Source: Yersinia enterocolitica
Lineage (GTDB): Bacteria > Pseudomonadota > Gammaproteobacteria > Enterobacterales > Enterobacteriaceae
Assembly: GCA_002082245.2 (NCBI GenBank)
Contig: NBTC02000002.1
Location: 1,550,001-1,614,000, forward strand
DNA length: 64,000 bases
Direction: 5' to 3'
Shown here: in pieces, positions 19,188 to 27,518 of the stretch
How positions within the stretch are numbered: the stretch's first letter is position 1
Layout of the letters: every line of letters begins with the position of its first letter
Made by a program: the position numbers and the translations under genes
The notes under the pieces: model-generated
Database searches by the model: none
What the model saw: the letters and a program-made list of their open reading frames with translations, nothing else
What the model was told of the DNA's origin: nothing

Positions 19188-19854
19188 TTGTTGCCCTTAA
19201 TGGTGAACCCCAGGATGCACTATCGAATCCTCGGGAATATTCGTTATCTAAATCGAAGCCGAATAATGCACCGGCCTCAGTTGAAATGATGTAATTCGTG
19301 ACGCCAACACCAGCCGGTTTAACGTCTAAATATCCTTGTGCAATAACCGCTCGCATCACTGATGAGATTTGCTCACCGGCAATGTAAACAGTCATGGTCA
19401 TGTCAAAGTTATCGACGGCGAATATCTTGGTGCGCCCGTCAGGGAAAATACTCTGATAGATATCACTGAGAGTTTCGACGGTACCGTCCCAGTGATTGGC
19501 CTGTATCTTTGCCCGAAGTATCGTGCGGTAAGTCTCATCGTCCAGTCGCGTGAAGCCTGTTAACGAGTCATACGGTCCTTTCCAACTCCCCAGATCAAAA
19601 CCCAGCCCCTCGGTATCCAGTGAAAAATAGACATCGGTGATTGGCGTTCTGATGTTTCGTCCAATGCCCACCCACAGACCGACAGCATCCTCCTGATTGC
19701 CTATTGAGCTATCGAGGTCAAAGTCGTTTGTAAGTTGATTTGTCGTTTGCTGGATACCGAGGAACGGTACGGTGATCAAGGATATATGATCGTAAAACTT
19801 AGGCTTATTCTTATGATAGGACGTGATGAGACGTTGGTATTTAGTCTCACTCAT
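19180..19854 (-). CDS. DUF2612 baseplate/tail protein
   Basis: 224 residues from the ATG at 19854, which shares one base with the stop of the baseplate-J gene (TAATG); a 12-residue longer frame exists but lies inside that gene. Family DUF2612 is found next to baseplate J and the tail fibre in contractile-tailed phages. The conserved C-terminus (VGVTNYIISTEAGALFGFD, then GFDSASWGSPL) is visible. It likely links fibre to baseplate, as gpI does in P2; this role is inferred from position. Confidence 0.78.
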   Translation of the reverse strand: MSETKYQRLITSYHKNKPKFYDHISLITVPFLGIQQTTNQLTNDFDLDSSIGNQEDAVGLWVGIGRNIRTPITDVYFSLDTEGLGFDLGSWKGPYDSLTGFTRLDDETYRTILRAKIQANHWDGTVETLSDIYQSIFPDGRTKIFAVDNFDMTMTVYIAGEQISSVMRAVIAQGYLDVKPAGVGVTNYIISTEAGALFGFDLDNEYSRGFDSASWGSPLRATNV

Positions 19855-21041
19855 TAAGTCACCACTAAGGTTATATTCTCCGGCACACAAGCTGCTGCGT
19901 CGTTAAATGCTATCTCGATATTGTTTTCAGATAGCGCTACTGGGGAAGTGCCGATTTCCAAAAGGGTAATATCGTAAGTCAGCCGTTCAATGCTGCCATT
20001 TAATTGCGCAGGTAGATCAAGCCGCTTAATACGAACCGGCTCACCAATTTCTATTTTATTAATATATTCCGCTATTGAGTTTTTGATCTCAGTTCCGATT
20101 GACGAGGTATATCCCTGTAGGGCTTTAATTTCTAATCTGACATAAATCTGTACGGTGCCTTTTCGGAAGAAATTAATCGGGTGAACAATCCCATACTTAT
20201 CCGTAATCGGAATTGTTGTAGTGCCATATGTTCCAGAACCCGGCCCCTTTTTCAGGGCAATGGCTTGGGCGATTTCTGTCGCATCCCCACCATCAACTAC
20301 GATAGAGATTGAGTGGCTGGGTATTCCGTCACCATCTGTAATACTGGTGTCGTTCTCATAGCCGCGATACCGCTCAACGCCACTGATGCCCGCGATAGCC
20401 CCTAAAATACCATCCAGAACCGTGCGCGAAGGTAGCGCCACTGATACCGCCTGCCTGACACGCAACTCCGCATCTACTTCTACCGGTTTCCCCGGAGTCG
20501 CCCCTATGGGGTTATTGACGCTTAGCCAACCTCGCGTCGGTGTTGCTATTTCGTTCACAGTATTGGCCAGTGCAACAATCGCACCTGGTACTGAGCAAAT
20601 AGCCGTTGCGGTTGCCGTCCCATCCAGACCAATAATCACACTTACCGGTAAATCCCAGCGAACGCCATCAGCATCACGCGCGGCCCCATTGGTAATTTCC
20701 AGCCCAACATTACCCGTGATCAACAGGTCAACGGTTGAGTTTGTCTCCTTATTGCGCTTAATACCGTTAATTTTCACATTGCTGGAAAGTCCATTTCCTA
20801 CTGCGGTAGCCGGAGAGAATGAATTATAAACAGCAATGGCGCTATTGTTCGCGTCGTGGATTGCCAGCGCGTAAATACTGACCATTTGCCCATCCTTACT
20901 ATCAGCATCCAAATAACTGTCAGTGCCGTAAATCTCCTGAAAATAACTCACCAACGTGCTGCGGATAGTCTCAAAATCGGGCGCAGTTATCCCCGTAGCG
21001 CTGACAATTGCATTCAGCCCTAGCGTATCAAGGTTTAACAT
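19854..21041 (-). CDS. Baseplate J-like protein
   Basis: 395 residues of the baseplate J/gp47 family. It begins with an N-terminal segment containing TRSTLVSYFQ-like IRSTLVSYFQEIYG and DGQMVSIYALAIHDANNSA. The middle shows PGKPVEVDAELRVRQAVSVALPSR, the family's conserved E-x-D-x-x-LR-x-R block. It builds the baseplate wedge ring. One base separates its start from the preceding gene. Confidence 0.88.
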   Translation of the reverse strand: MLNLDTLGLNAIVSATGITAPDFETIRSTLVSYFQEIYGTDSYLDADSKDGQMVSIYALAIHDANNSAIAVYNSFSPATAVGNGLSSNVKINGIKRNKETNSTVDLLITGNVGLEITNGAARDADGVRWDLPVSVIIGLDGTATATAICSVPGAIVALANTVNEIATPTRGWLSVNNPIGATPGKPVEVDAELRVRQAVSVALPSRTVLDGILGAIAGISGVERYRGYENDTSITDGDGIPSHSISIVVDGGDATEIAQAIALKKGPGSGTYGTTTIPITDKYGIVHPINFFRKGTVQIYVRLEIKALQGYTSSIGTEIKNSIAEYINKIEIGEPVRIKRLDLPAQLNGSIERLTYDITLLEIGTSPVALSENNIEIAFNDAAACVPENITLVVT

Positions 21042-21395
21042 TTAAGCCTCGCTGGTAACGGTTGTGGTCCCGTAGATAGTGTCTATTGTTGCGGTAAAAG
21101 TGACGCGGCGAGTCTCGCCGGTATAATTGGCTTCAAACTCAAGGATCGCGTTAACGCCCTGCGTATCAAGGATGCGCTCACGGATAGCCAAAATGTAAAC
21201 ATCAGACCGTTGCTTGCCGAGTACATACTGGATATAAGGCGTACCCTCAGTTAAATCTAAAAACCATTGGCCGCGCCATAACTCAAAGCGGGTTTTCACT
21301 GCCTGAGCGACCGCCTCCGGAGAGTCAATCAGGAATGTGTTATCACCCTGACCGAATGTGTAATCGCCGTTCTCGTCCTCTCTTCGATAGCGCAT
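21042..21395 (-). CDS. Baseplate wedge protein, gp25/W-like
   Basis: 117 residues. The segment VAQAVKTRFELWRGQWFLDLTEGTPYIQ and a C-terminal beta pattern fit the small baseplate wedge proteins located before J in this phage type. Assignment rests on size, order and local motif (FLDxxxGTPY), not on a search. It lies directly between the spike gene and baseplate J. Confidence 0.72.
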   Translation of the reverse strand: MRYRREDENGDYTFGQGDNTFLIDSPEAVAQAVKTRFELWRGQWFLDLTEGTPYIQYVLGKQRSDVYILAIRERILDTQGVNAILEFEANYTGETRRVTFTATIDTIYGTTTVTSEA

Positions 21396-21396
21396 A

Positions 21397-22134
21397 TCAA
21401 TTTACCTTGCCTGAGCTGCCGGTACCTGGCTGCACGTCTTTGTGGGTGTGAGTATCGTCAATCGTCTTGCCGTTAGAGGTCAGGGTGCCGACAAACTCGA
21501 TAGCGCCAGTGATTTTCGCAGAAACACCCGCCGCCGCACTCCCCACCAGCCCGCCAAGGAATGTAAACAGTCCATTAACCAGAACCTCGGCTGAGAATTC
21601 CGCTTTAGGTGTCTCCACATCGAGGCCACCAGGTGCCACGATTTTAATTTTTTTGGTCGTCGGATTTATTTCAAAGTAGGTTGAGCCATCGTCACTACGG
21701 AACTGCGCGGCGCTGGTACTGATGCCGCTAATTTTCTTTGCCTGTGACTGGGGGCCAATGATGGCGAACGCATCCGAGAAATCATGCTGACGCTCATCAA
21801 CAGTTTCCTGTATGTCGCCTGACTGGTGCCAAAAATCAATACACCGATCACCAAAAACCAATAAGCACTCATCCCCTGACTTGATGGGGAATGTCATGGT
21901 GACGCCACCGCCGCGCGGGAATACAACAGGCACATTAGTCAGCACCGAGAGGTTTGTTGATTCCCCGCCTGATTCGCCTTTAATGCCGATCTGAATGTCG
22001 CAAGTCACACTGTCAGCATCAAAGGACTGAACAATCCCCGGCATCGATACGCGCAATTGAGACGATACTGATGATTGTAATGTTCGCAGTGTTTCGGCTA
22101 ACTCTCCCGAGCGGGAGTCTGTTGATACCGTCAT
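21397..22134 (-). CDS. Membrane-puncturing spike protein, Gp138/V type
   Basis: 245 residues from the ATG at 22134, preceded by GGAG seven bases upstream; a nine-residue longer frame lacks such a site. The N-terminal OB-fold-like region has RVSMPGIVQSFDADSVTCDIQIGI and the middle VVFPRGGGVTMTFPIKSGDECLLVF, the Gp138 N-domain pattern. The C-terminus ends in DDTHTHKDVQPGTGSSG, a His-rich spike tip motif likely to bind iron. It sits at the tip of the contractile tail. Confidence 0.85.
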   Translation of the reverse strand: MTVSTDSRSGELAETLRTLQSSVSSQLRVSMPGIVQSFDADSVTCDIQIGIKGESGGESTNLSVLTNVPVVFPRGGGVTMTFPIKSGDECLLVFGDRCIDFWHQSGDIQETVDERQHDFSDAFAIIGPQSQAKKISGISTSAAQFRSDDGSTYFEINPTTKKIKIVAPGGLDVETPKAEFSAEVLVNGLFTFLGGLVGSAAAGVSAKITGAIEFVGTLTSNGKTIDDTHTHKDVQPGTGSSGKVN

Positions 22135-22147
22135 GGAAAAACTCCAA

Positions 22148-22172
22148 TAAAAAACCCGCACATTGGCGGGTT
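22148..22172 (-). terminator. Intrinsic terminator inside the late operon, after the secreted small protein
   Basis: On the minus strand AACCCGC-CAATGT-GCGGGTT is followed by TTTTATT. It lies 20 bases after the stop of the 115-residue gene and immediately upstream of the spike gene, so transcription of the spike, baseplate and fibre genes must pass through it. Confidence 0.8.
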
Positions 22173-22193
22173 CTGTGGGGCTAAGCTATTTAG

Positions 22194-22541
22194 CTAACTT
22201 ACTTTCTTGCAGGGGAATGAACCTATAATTTTTGGGGCATCCATACTGTTTTGTAGGAGTTGAACATTCAGAAAGGCTTTGCCATCACGCTTGATAAACT
22301 GGAAGCCGTACATGTTGCCATCGCGGGCAGGCATTAGACCCATGTCGGTTTTAGTGTTTGCGTAATCACCCTGCGATTTGATAAAGGTGATTTTCTGAGA
22401 GGTCACTCTTTCGCCGTTAACCCGAATAAAACCATCGTTATCGTTTGCTGCCAAGTGATAACCAGAACACTGGAAAGCGGCATTTGCTGTAGACACACAA
22501 CCTATCAGAGCAAAAAACAAAATTAACGATTTCAATTTCAT
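22194..22541 (-). CDS. Small secreted protein inside the tail module
   Basis: 115 residues. A clear signal peptide (MKLKSLILFFALIGCVSTANA, cleavage after ANA) is followed by a mature domain of about 94 residues with only two cysteines (in AFQCSG and GSFPCKK), suggesting one disulfide in the periplasm. No family was recognised. It is unlike a tail component and is followed by its own terminator, so it looks like a moron inserted between hub and spike genes. It might act in superinfection exclusion or host-envelope modification; that is speculation. Confidence 0.75.
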   Translation of the reverse strand: MKLKSLILFFALIGCVSTANAAFQCSGYHLAANDNDGFIRVNGERVTSQKITFIKSQGDYANTKTDMGLMPARDGNMYGFQFIKRDGKAFLNVQLLQNSMDAPKIIGSFPCKKVS

Positions 22542-22546
22542 TGCAT

Positions 22547-23560
22547 TTACGCCGTTTTATTAAAATTGGAAGATGACCACAAATCCTTAGCCCCACGCGC
22601 TTCACACATCATGTCCATATAAAACGGGTTGCCGCGCGTATCGCCAGTATAGCTAATACCTCTGACGATATACACTCCATCGGTCGCAATGCTAGCCGGT
22701 GGGTTAACAAGGCCGTTAACGGTCACGTTGCCATTATCATTTTGATCTTCAAGCCTGCCGCCTGACATTTGAACATCGCGGCTGGAGAGCGTCGCACGAT
22801 ATACGGATTCTTGGTTCAGTTGAATGAGGCCATTTAAGCGAATGTTAGGGTTGATCAGGCAACGAACGTTAACACCAGATCCAATGGTTTGTTGTGGCAT
22901 GCCAATCAAGCCAGTATTGCTATTCAGCACAATGGCTTCATGCACATACTTATCATTCGGCACCATATCAACCTTGCCGTTCACAAACTGCCAGGTGGCT
23001 TTGCATTGCTTGGCGACGTTATCCAGATAATCTCGCGTCATACCGTACATGGTTTTACCTCGGGGGAATACCGTGGGTGGCATTTCCGGCATGATCCCCT
23101 GAGTTATGCCGAACGGGGCAAGGTTACGCATAAGCAAATTGTTAATATCGGCCACGGTATAACCCGCCGCCACCGTCTGGTTTATTGTGGCGTTAATAAA
23201 TGCGTTATGACCATCAATAGCCTGTATCAGAATAAAAGTATCCGTGGGGTTATCTCTGCCGGTAATGGTATAGCGGATATCACCCGAGAAAATCTCACCG
23301 AAGTTAGCATCTTCCTGTTGGCCGTCTGGTGAGGTTGAGCCATCGTAACCGGCAATCAATCGGAGCTTTGAAAACTCGGTACCGGTGATCCGGTTAATAG
23401 TATTTTGTGACAGGTTATAAATCTTGAAGATGGCCGCTCGAGGGAATGAAGTGTTGTACCACTCAATATTAAACGTCACTTTAAAATCAGTGAAATTAAT
23501 CCCCTTACCTTCGTTATCCAATAGCATCAACTCAAAGTGGCGTATCCAGTTCTTACTCAT
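22547..23560 (-). CDS. Baseplate hub-like protein
   Basis: 337 residues, located between the plug protein and the spike gene, where the gp27/gp44-type hub lies in related phages. The N-terminus (WIRHFELMLLD) is followed by a beta-rich region and FKIYNLSQNTINRI with an FSGDIRYT pattern, seen in phage hub proteins with a gp27-like fold. It would form the trimeric ring under the spike. The assignment is by order and general pattern. Confidence 0.68.
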   Translation of the reverse strand: MSKNWIRHFELMLLDNEGKGINFTDFKVTFNIEWYNTSFPRAAIFKIYNLSQNTINRITGTEFSKLRLIAGYDGSTSPDGQQEDANFGEIFSGDIRYTITGRDNPTDTFILIQAIDGHNAFINATINQTVAAGYTVADINNLLMRNLAPFGITQGIMPEMPPTVFPRGKTMYGMTRDYLDNVAKQCKATWQFVNGKVDMVPNDKYVHEAIVLNSNTGLIGMPQQTIGSGVNVRCLINPNIRLNGLIQLNQESVYRATLSSRDVQMSGGRLEDQNDNGNVTVNGLVNPPASIATDGVYIVRGISYTGDTRGNPFYMDMMCEARGAKDLWSSSNFNKTA

Positions 23561-23571
23561 GAAAACCTCAT

Positions 23572-23596
23572 AAAAAAACCCGCTCAGTGGCGGGTT
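23572..23596 (-). terminator. Intrinsic terminator before the hub gene
   Basis: On the minus strand AACCCGC-CACTGA-GCGGGTT is followed by TTTTTAT. It lies 18 bases after the plug-protein stop. Its stem is the same as that at 22148, so the pair flanks the hub and secreted-protein genes. Confidence 0.82.
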
Positions 23597-23613
23597 AAAT
23601 TGCGTGGATTGAT

Positions 23614-23922
23614 TTAGCTATTCTGCACAAAATATAAATGGCTACCGGTGCCAAGGTTGGTTTTTGTCGGGTATTCCTCCCGGCTATCATCACTGAGCAC
23701 AGCAAAAACACCATTGATACCCAGATTAGGATATTGCTCAATCAGATCAACACCGACCACCAGCGGAACACCGCAAAGCATGTCAGCACCGCCGCTATCT
23801 CTCACGTCCATTATCCAGCCCGCGACATCACGATAGACCAGGCGCAGGTTAAGTGAGATTTCTCCAAGGGCGATATTGAAAAACTGATTATTGGCCGTTA
23901 ACGGGATTTCTTGAACATTCAT
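23614..23922 (-). CDS. Baseplate plug-like protein (cyanophage Pam3 gp18 type)
   Basis: 102 residues. The pattern IPLTANNQFFNIALGEISLNL at the start and VVGVDLIEQYP with LYFVQNS near the end fits small baseplate plug proteins placed between the Dit-like protein and the hub in this phage type. Its start overlaps the preceding gene by four bases (ATGA). The role is inferred from remembered family features, not tested. Confidence 0.68.
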   Translation of the reverse strand: MNVQEIPLTANNQFFNIALGEISLNLRLVYRDVAGWIMDVRDSGGADMLCGVPLVVGVDLIEQYPNLGINGVFAVLSDDSREEYPTKTNLGTGSHLYFVQNS

Positions 23923-24500
23923 TTAAAGTTCTCCGTTACCCAATCAAGACCAGATTTTAACAGTGAATTGTTTGCTGGGGCCGGTGCTTTGGTGCCGGTG
24001 TTTTGCATAGCCGAAGTGCTTACCCCTTCCTGCATATTTTCTTTGTCGGCCACTTTGATCGACTCAGTTTGAGACATAATGACTTCACGCAGGGTAAGAA
24101 CGCACATCAACACGTTTTCACTGGTTTTATCGGTTGTGACCTCAATGCCACGGATCAGCATGTTGCTGTATTTCCGTTTACCGGTAATAACATCGAATGG
24201 CTCTCTACTTTCCTGTAACTCACGCAGTTCTTGATAGACCTCCTCCGGGCTTTTACCCAGGCTCAAGCCTATCGTTGAAGTATCCACAAAATCCAGTAAT
24301 GAGCCACCACCCGCAAAACCCACCTCCATTGTTACCTCAGCGGCACGTTTATAGGCGTGATCGTTAACTGCGGCCCCGACTTCAACGGGGTGCTCGGTTA
24401 TCTCCAGCGCATCTTGATGCTTTTCAGAGATAATCACACTGGGTACCAGCAACCCAATTTTTCGCGTTTGCTGCCGGAAGATGGCAGAAAGAATATCCAT
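23919..24500 (-). CDS. Dit-like baseplate protein
   Basis: 193 residues. The N-terminal about 140 residues (KIGLLVPSVIISEKHQDALEI, then HPVEVGAAVNDHAYKRA and PFDVITGKRKYSNMLI) form the domain of Dit-like phage tail proteins, which connect the tail tube to the baseplate. The C-terminal tail is Ala/Ser/Thr/Pro-rich and probably flexible. It follows the tape measure gene by eight bases and overlaps the plug gene, which is the expected order. Confidence 0.75.
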   Translation of the reverse strand: MDILSAIFRQQTRKIGLLVPSVIISEKHQDALEITEHPVEVGAAVNDHAYKRAAEVTMEVGFAGGGSLLDFVDTSTIGLSLGKSPEEVYQELRELQESREPFDVITGKRKYSNMLIRGIEVTTDKTSENVLMCVLTLREVIMSQTESIKVADKENMQEGVSTSAMQNTGTKAPAPANNSLLKSGLDWVTENFK

Positions 24501-24508
24501 TCACCCTC

Positions 24509-26479
24509 CTATCGGGTTGGTGTACTTAATTGCTGAGTTAGCCTTGCGTTGACATTGGTCTGCCTGCCGGCGACTTCATTACCTGCTGATACCGGATCAG
24601 AAACACCCGTGATGTAGATGTTCGTTTCCTGCTGCAATCCTTGCTGTTGCATTCCACCAGCCGCACGTGATATCAACTCACTACTGTAGGGGTTGCGCCC
24701 GTTCTCATGATGGATAATGCCCCCCATCAGCGCCGACATTACCTGCGGATTCTCCAAATTTAAAACTGCATCAGGGTGAACGTTAAGCATTTTTGACAGT
24801 TGAGCTACATAAGCCCCCGTGTTGTTTTCGCTTCCAGGTGCCCACGTCGAAATAATATCATTGAGGGTTTGCAGCGGTTTACCTGTGGTCTTGCCAGTAA
24901 AGTAACGCATTAACTGTCGAGCCATGGCTTTGAGTCCATCATAGGCCGTCTCAAACTTCGCAAAACGACCACCGGGGCGCTCCAGTGATGCACCATCCTG
25001 CCCTACGTAGTTAATGTTTCCCGGATTGTTATTCCGTATTCCTCTCGGATCTGCTGAATCACCCTCACCGCGCAACCACCGGCCAACGCTTCTCGGGTCA
25101 AATCCGGTTTTATCTTTAACCCAATCGGCAGAACTATTCCCGAGGTCGGTTACGACTGGCATTGCATCCGGCTGATCACCGCCCTGACTAAGTAGCGCTT
25201 TTCCTATTCTGGCTACCTCACCCCAATTGCCCTCTTTCAATGCATTAATCAGGTCACCGATCATCGATAACATCTTGCCAAACTCGCCGAATTGCTTCGT
25301 CAGGTTCTCGATGTCACCTTTTAGCGTCCAGTTTTTCAGATTAATGTTGAGTAGCCTGGCAATCTCAACGCCAACGCCTTTAATGGATTTAGTTAACTCA
25401 TCCATTCCTTTTAGCGCAGCGTTTATTTCTTGTTCCCACTGCCCCCAATCAATCAGGCTGTTCCCGCCCTCCTTCCATGTTTTATAGTCGTCGTACAGGG
25501 CAAAAATCGCCGCGCCCAACGAGAACACAATGCCCACTGGCGATGTCAGGAACGCAGTGTTGAGTAAACGCCATGCCAGCAGCAAACCGCCAAACAACAT
25601 AATGAGTTGCTGCGTTATCGGGTCTAGCTTTTTAAACCAGTTGATGACATCACCGACCGCCTGACCGGTACGCCATAATACGCGCGTGACCGCATCCCCC
25701 GCCCATAGAACTCCCTTGATAACTTTCATCAACACCGCTTCAATCTTCGGCCAGTTATCCAGAAGTTGCTTGCGCAGAGAATCAATATCCCCCGCCAGCC
25801 CATCCGCCAGATTTGAACCTATTTTGTCTCTCGCCTGACCGAGCGTCATAGAGAGATCACGCATGGACGTCATGAAGCGGTTAGATTGTTTGGCAGCAAC
25901 TTCAGCATTAAAGCCGATCTTTTTAGCGGTTAGCGCATACTCAGAACTGAACTGCCCCAGCCCCTTACGCATTGCCATTAGTGTATTTTCATCAATACCC
26001 AGCATCTGCGCGTATTGGTTAGCACGGTAATACGGCATGCTGCTCAGTTTTGCACTAAGGCCGGTAAAAATTGCTGATGTATCGCGCATACTGCCATTCG
26101 CGCTGCGGGTCTGAATGCCAAGCCTATTAAGGAAACCCTCAGCACCGGGACTGTTGCGAATAAATCTGGCTAGACTTTCGAGTGAGCCTTGCGCTGACGC
26201 AGCATCCACGCCCATTTGTGAAGCGGCATAACCCAGCGCCTTAATACCCGCCACCGATGCACCGGTACGCTGAGAAGCGAAGTAAACCTTATCCAACCCA
26301 CTGGCAATTTTGGTAGTAAAACCAACAACGGCCAGCGCCGCCCCTTCGACCACTGCGCCCATCTTCAACACATTGGCCGTGACGCCAGCGACCACAGCGG
26401 AGAATTTCTTCTCCCCTGCCTCATCCAGTTCAAAGCCAAGACTGACCAGGAAATCCTTAATGGTTTCAGCGTTGCTCAT
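24509..26479 (-). CDS. Tail tape measure protein with virion lysozyme-like domain
   Basis: 656 residues. Helical, Ala-rich N-terminal region, a central hydrophobic stretch (LIMLFGGLLLAWRLL and SPVGIVFSLGAAIFALYDDY), then from about residue 480 a domain opening RGIRNNNPGNI and containing FAKFETAYDGLKAMARQL. That motif marks a lysozyme-like module found in virion proteins that open the cell wall during injection. Tape measure length sets tail length; at roughly 1.5 angstrom per residue a tail near 95-100 nm would follow. Its start overlaps the small gene upstream (ATGA). Confidence 0.87.
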   Translation of the reverse strand: MSNAETIKDFLVSLGFELDEAGEKKFSAVVAGVTANVLKMGAVVEGAALAVVGFTTKIASGLDKVYFASQRTGASVAGIKALGYAASQMGVDAASAQGSLESLARFIRNSPGAEGFLNRLGIQTRSANGSMRDTSAIFTGLSAKLSSMPYYRANQYAQMLGIDENTLMAMRKGLGQFSSEYALTAKKIGFNAEVAAKQSNRFMTSMRDLSMTLGQARDKIGSNLADGLAGDIDSLRKQLLDNWPKIEAVLMKVIKGVLWAGDAVTRVLWRTGQAVGDVINWFKKLDPITQQLIMLFGGLLLAWRLLNTAFLTSPVGIVFSLGAAIFALYDDYKTWKEGGNSLIDWGQWEQEINAALKGMDELTKSIKGVGVEIARLLNINLKNWTLKGDIENLTKQFGEFGKMLSMIGDLINALKEGNWGEVARIGKALLSQGGDQPDAMPVVTDLGNSSADWVKDKTGFDPRSVGRWLRGEGDSADPRGIRNNNPGNINYVGQDGASLERPGGRFAKFETAYDGLKAMARQLMRYFTGKTTGKPLQTLNDIISTWAPGSENNTGAYVAQLSKMLNVHPDAVLNLENPQVMSALMGGIIHHENGRNPYSSELISRAAGGMQQQGLQQETNIYITGVSDPVSAGNEVAGRQTNVNARLTQQLSTPTR

Positions 26480-26658
26480 TTATCGGATCTCCACTTGTCT
26501 ATTTTCGCCTGGTTCTCAGCCTCCAGATCGAGGTAATCATTCAACAATGCGATATCGAGTAAGTCGATATTCCCGCTTTTGATTTCCCCCATGGTCGTGA
26601 GCTGATGCTTTACCGGGCGCAAGATAAAATCCTCACCACCCGGCAACGTATCCAGCAT
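26476..26658 (-). CDS. Small tail assembly protein
   Basis: 60 residues lying between the 132-residue chaperone-like gene and the tape measure, overlapping both by one to four bases. Phages commonly have a second tail assembly chaperone here, often made by frameshifting; here the junction is TAATG, which suits re-initiation. Acidic helix LLDIALLNDYLDLEAENQAKI. No family recognised. Confidence 0.65.
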   Translation of the reverse strand: MLDTLPGGEDFILRPVKHQLTTMGEIKSGNIDLLDIALLNDYLDLEAENQAKIDKWRSDK

Positions 26659-27056
26659 TAAGCCGCTGGCGGCTCCACCGTTTCGCTCTCTTGGAGTTCG
26701 CGCAAAAAATTTCCCATGGAGTCGCCTACCACCCGACCAACAATTTGCAACATTGCCATCAAATCAATGTCATCAAACATCAGTTCGCTATTGGTGAAAA
26801 TCGGGTTATAGGCGCTGCCGTGCTTACGTGACACCATCGCCAAGCAGGGGTGAATAATGGCGTTGCAGTCCTCTTCGCTGATATCCGAAAGTGACTGGGC
26901 GATACTGGGTAACGCCGTTTCAATCGTCACGGTACCGCTTCGCAGGTCTTTGAGGATGCCAGCCAGCAAAGGCAGCAACTTACGCGACACTTTCAACTGC
27001 GCGAATACGTCGAGTTTCTTAGAGCGGTACTCGATACCTTTAATCGTGAATTCCAT
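26658..27056 (-). CDS. Tail assembly chaperone-like protein
   Basis: 132 residues, starting with a short beta segment MEFTIKGIEYRSKKLD and continuing as helices, the usual form of tail assembly chaperones encoded between tube and tape measure. GGAG precedes the start at the correct distance. It ends in ETVEPPAA and shares a TAATG junction with the next gene. Confidence 0.7.
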   Translation of the reverse strand: MEFTIKGIEYRSKKLDVFAQLKVSRKLLPLLAGILKDLRSGTVTIETALPSIAQSLSDISEEDCNAIIHPCLAMVSRKHGSAYNPIFTNSELMFDDIDLMAMLQIVGRVVGDSMGNFLRELQESETVEPPAA

Positions 27057-27066
27057 TAATTACTCC

Positions 27067-27507
27067 TTAAAAAGTACCCAGCAGTTGGTCAACCTTGATG
27101 CAGTCAAATACCCACGGCACCAGTGCGCCGTCTTTAGCATTATTGAAATCCGGTTGTTTTTGGAATGCACAGCCACGCGCCGCGAACTCGTCACCGCTGG
27201 CAGTGTTGCGGATAAGAATAATGTTATTACCCCACGTCGCACTCGACTGAGATTGCGCGTTATACATGGCTGATAACTTGCGATTAACCGGGCTGTTTTT
27301 CAGCAGGTTTACCGTTACCGTGCCACCTTTCCCCGCATGCAGACTGTGCATACCCTCACCGTCTGCACCAATGGTCATGGTGTTTTTATTCTCGATCATT
27401 GAGGTCGTGATCCCCTCTTCGGCGACGGCGGCGCCATAACCCAGATCGAATGAACCGCCTACACCAGTAATAGAGGCGGTAACGTCCATAAAGCTATAAG
27501 TAGACAT
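27067..27507 (-). CDS. DUF3277 tail tube protein
   Basis: 146 residues, family DUF3277, which encodes the tail tube in contractile phages having a DUF3383 sheath. Motifs: STYSFMDVTASITG, then ISMTMIENKNTMTIG-like TSMIENKNTMTIGADG and the end WVFDCIKVDQLLGTF. It lies 11 bases after the sheath gene, matching the usual sheath-tube pair. Confidence 0.8.
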   Translation of the reverse strand: MSTYSFMDVTASITGVGGSFDLGYGAAVAEEGITTSMIENKNTMTIGADGEGMHSLHAGKGGTVTVNLLKNSPVNRKLSAMYNAQSQSSATWGNNIILIRNTASGDEFAARGCAFQKQPDFNNAKDGALVPWVFDCIKVDQLLGTF

Positions 27508-27518
27508 TCATCAGCTCC

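Noticed and set aside
26476..27056. Programmed frameshift joining the two tail assembly genes (G-GT type)
   Set aside because: The genes meet at TAATG with no clear slippery heptamer seen, so re-initiation is the simpler reading; not excluded.
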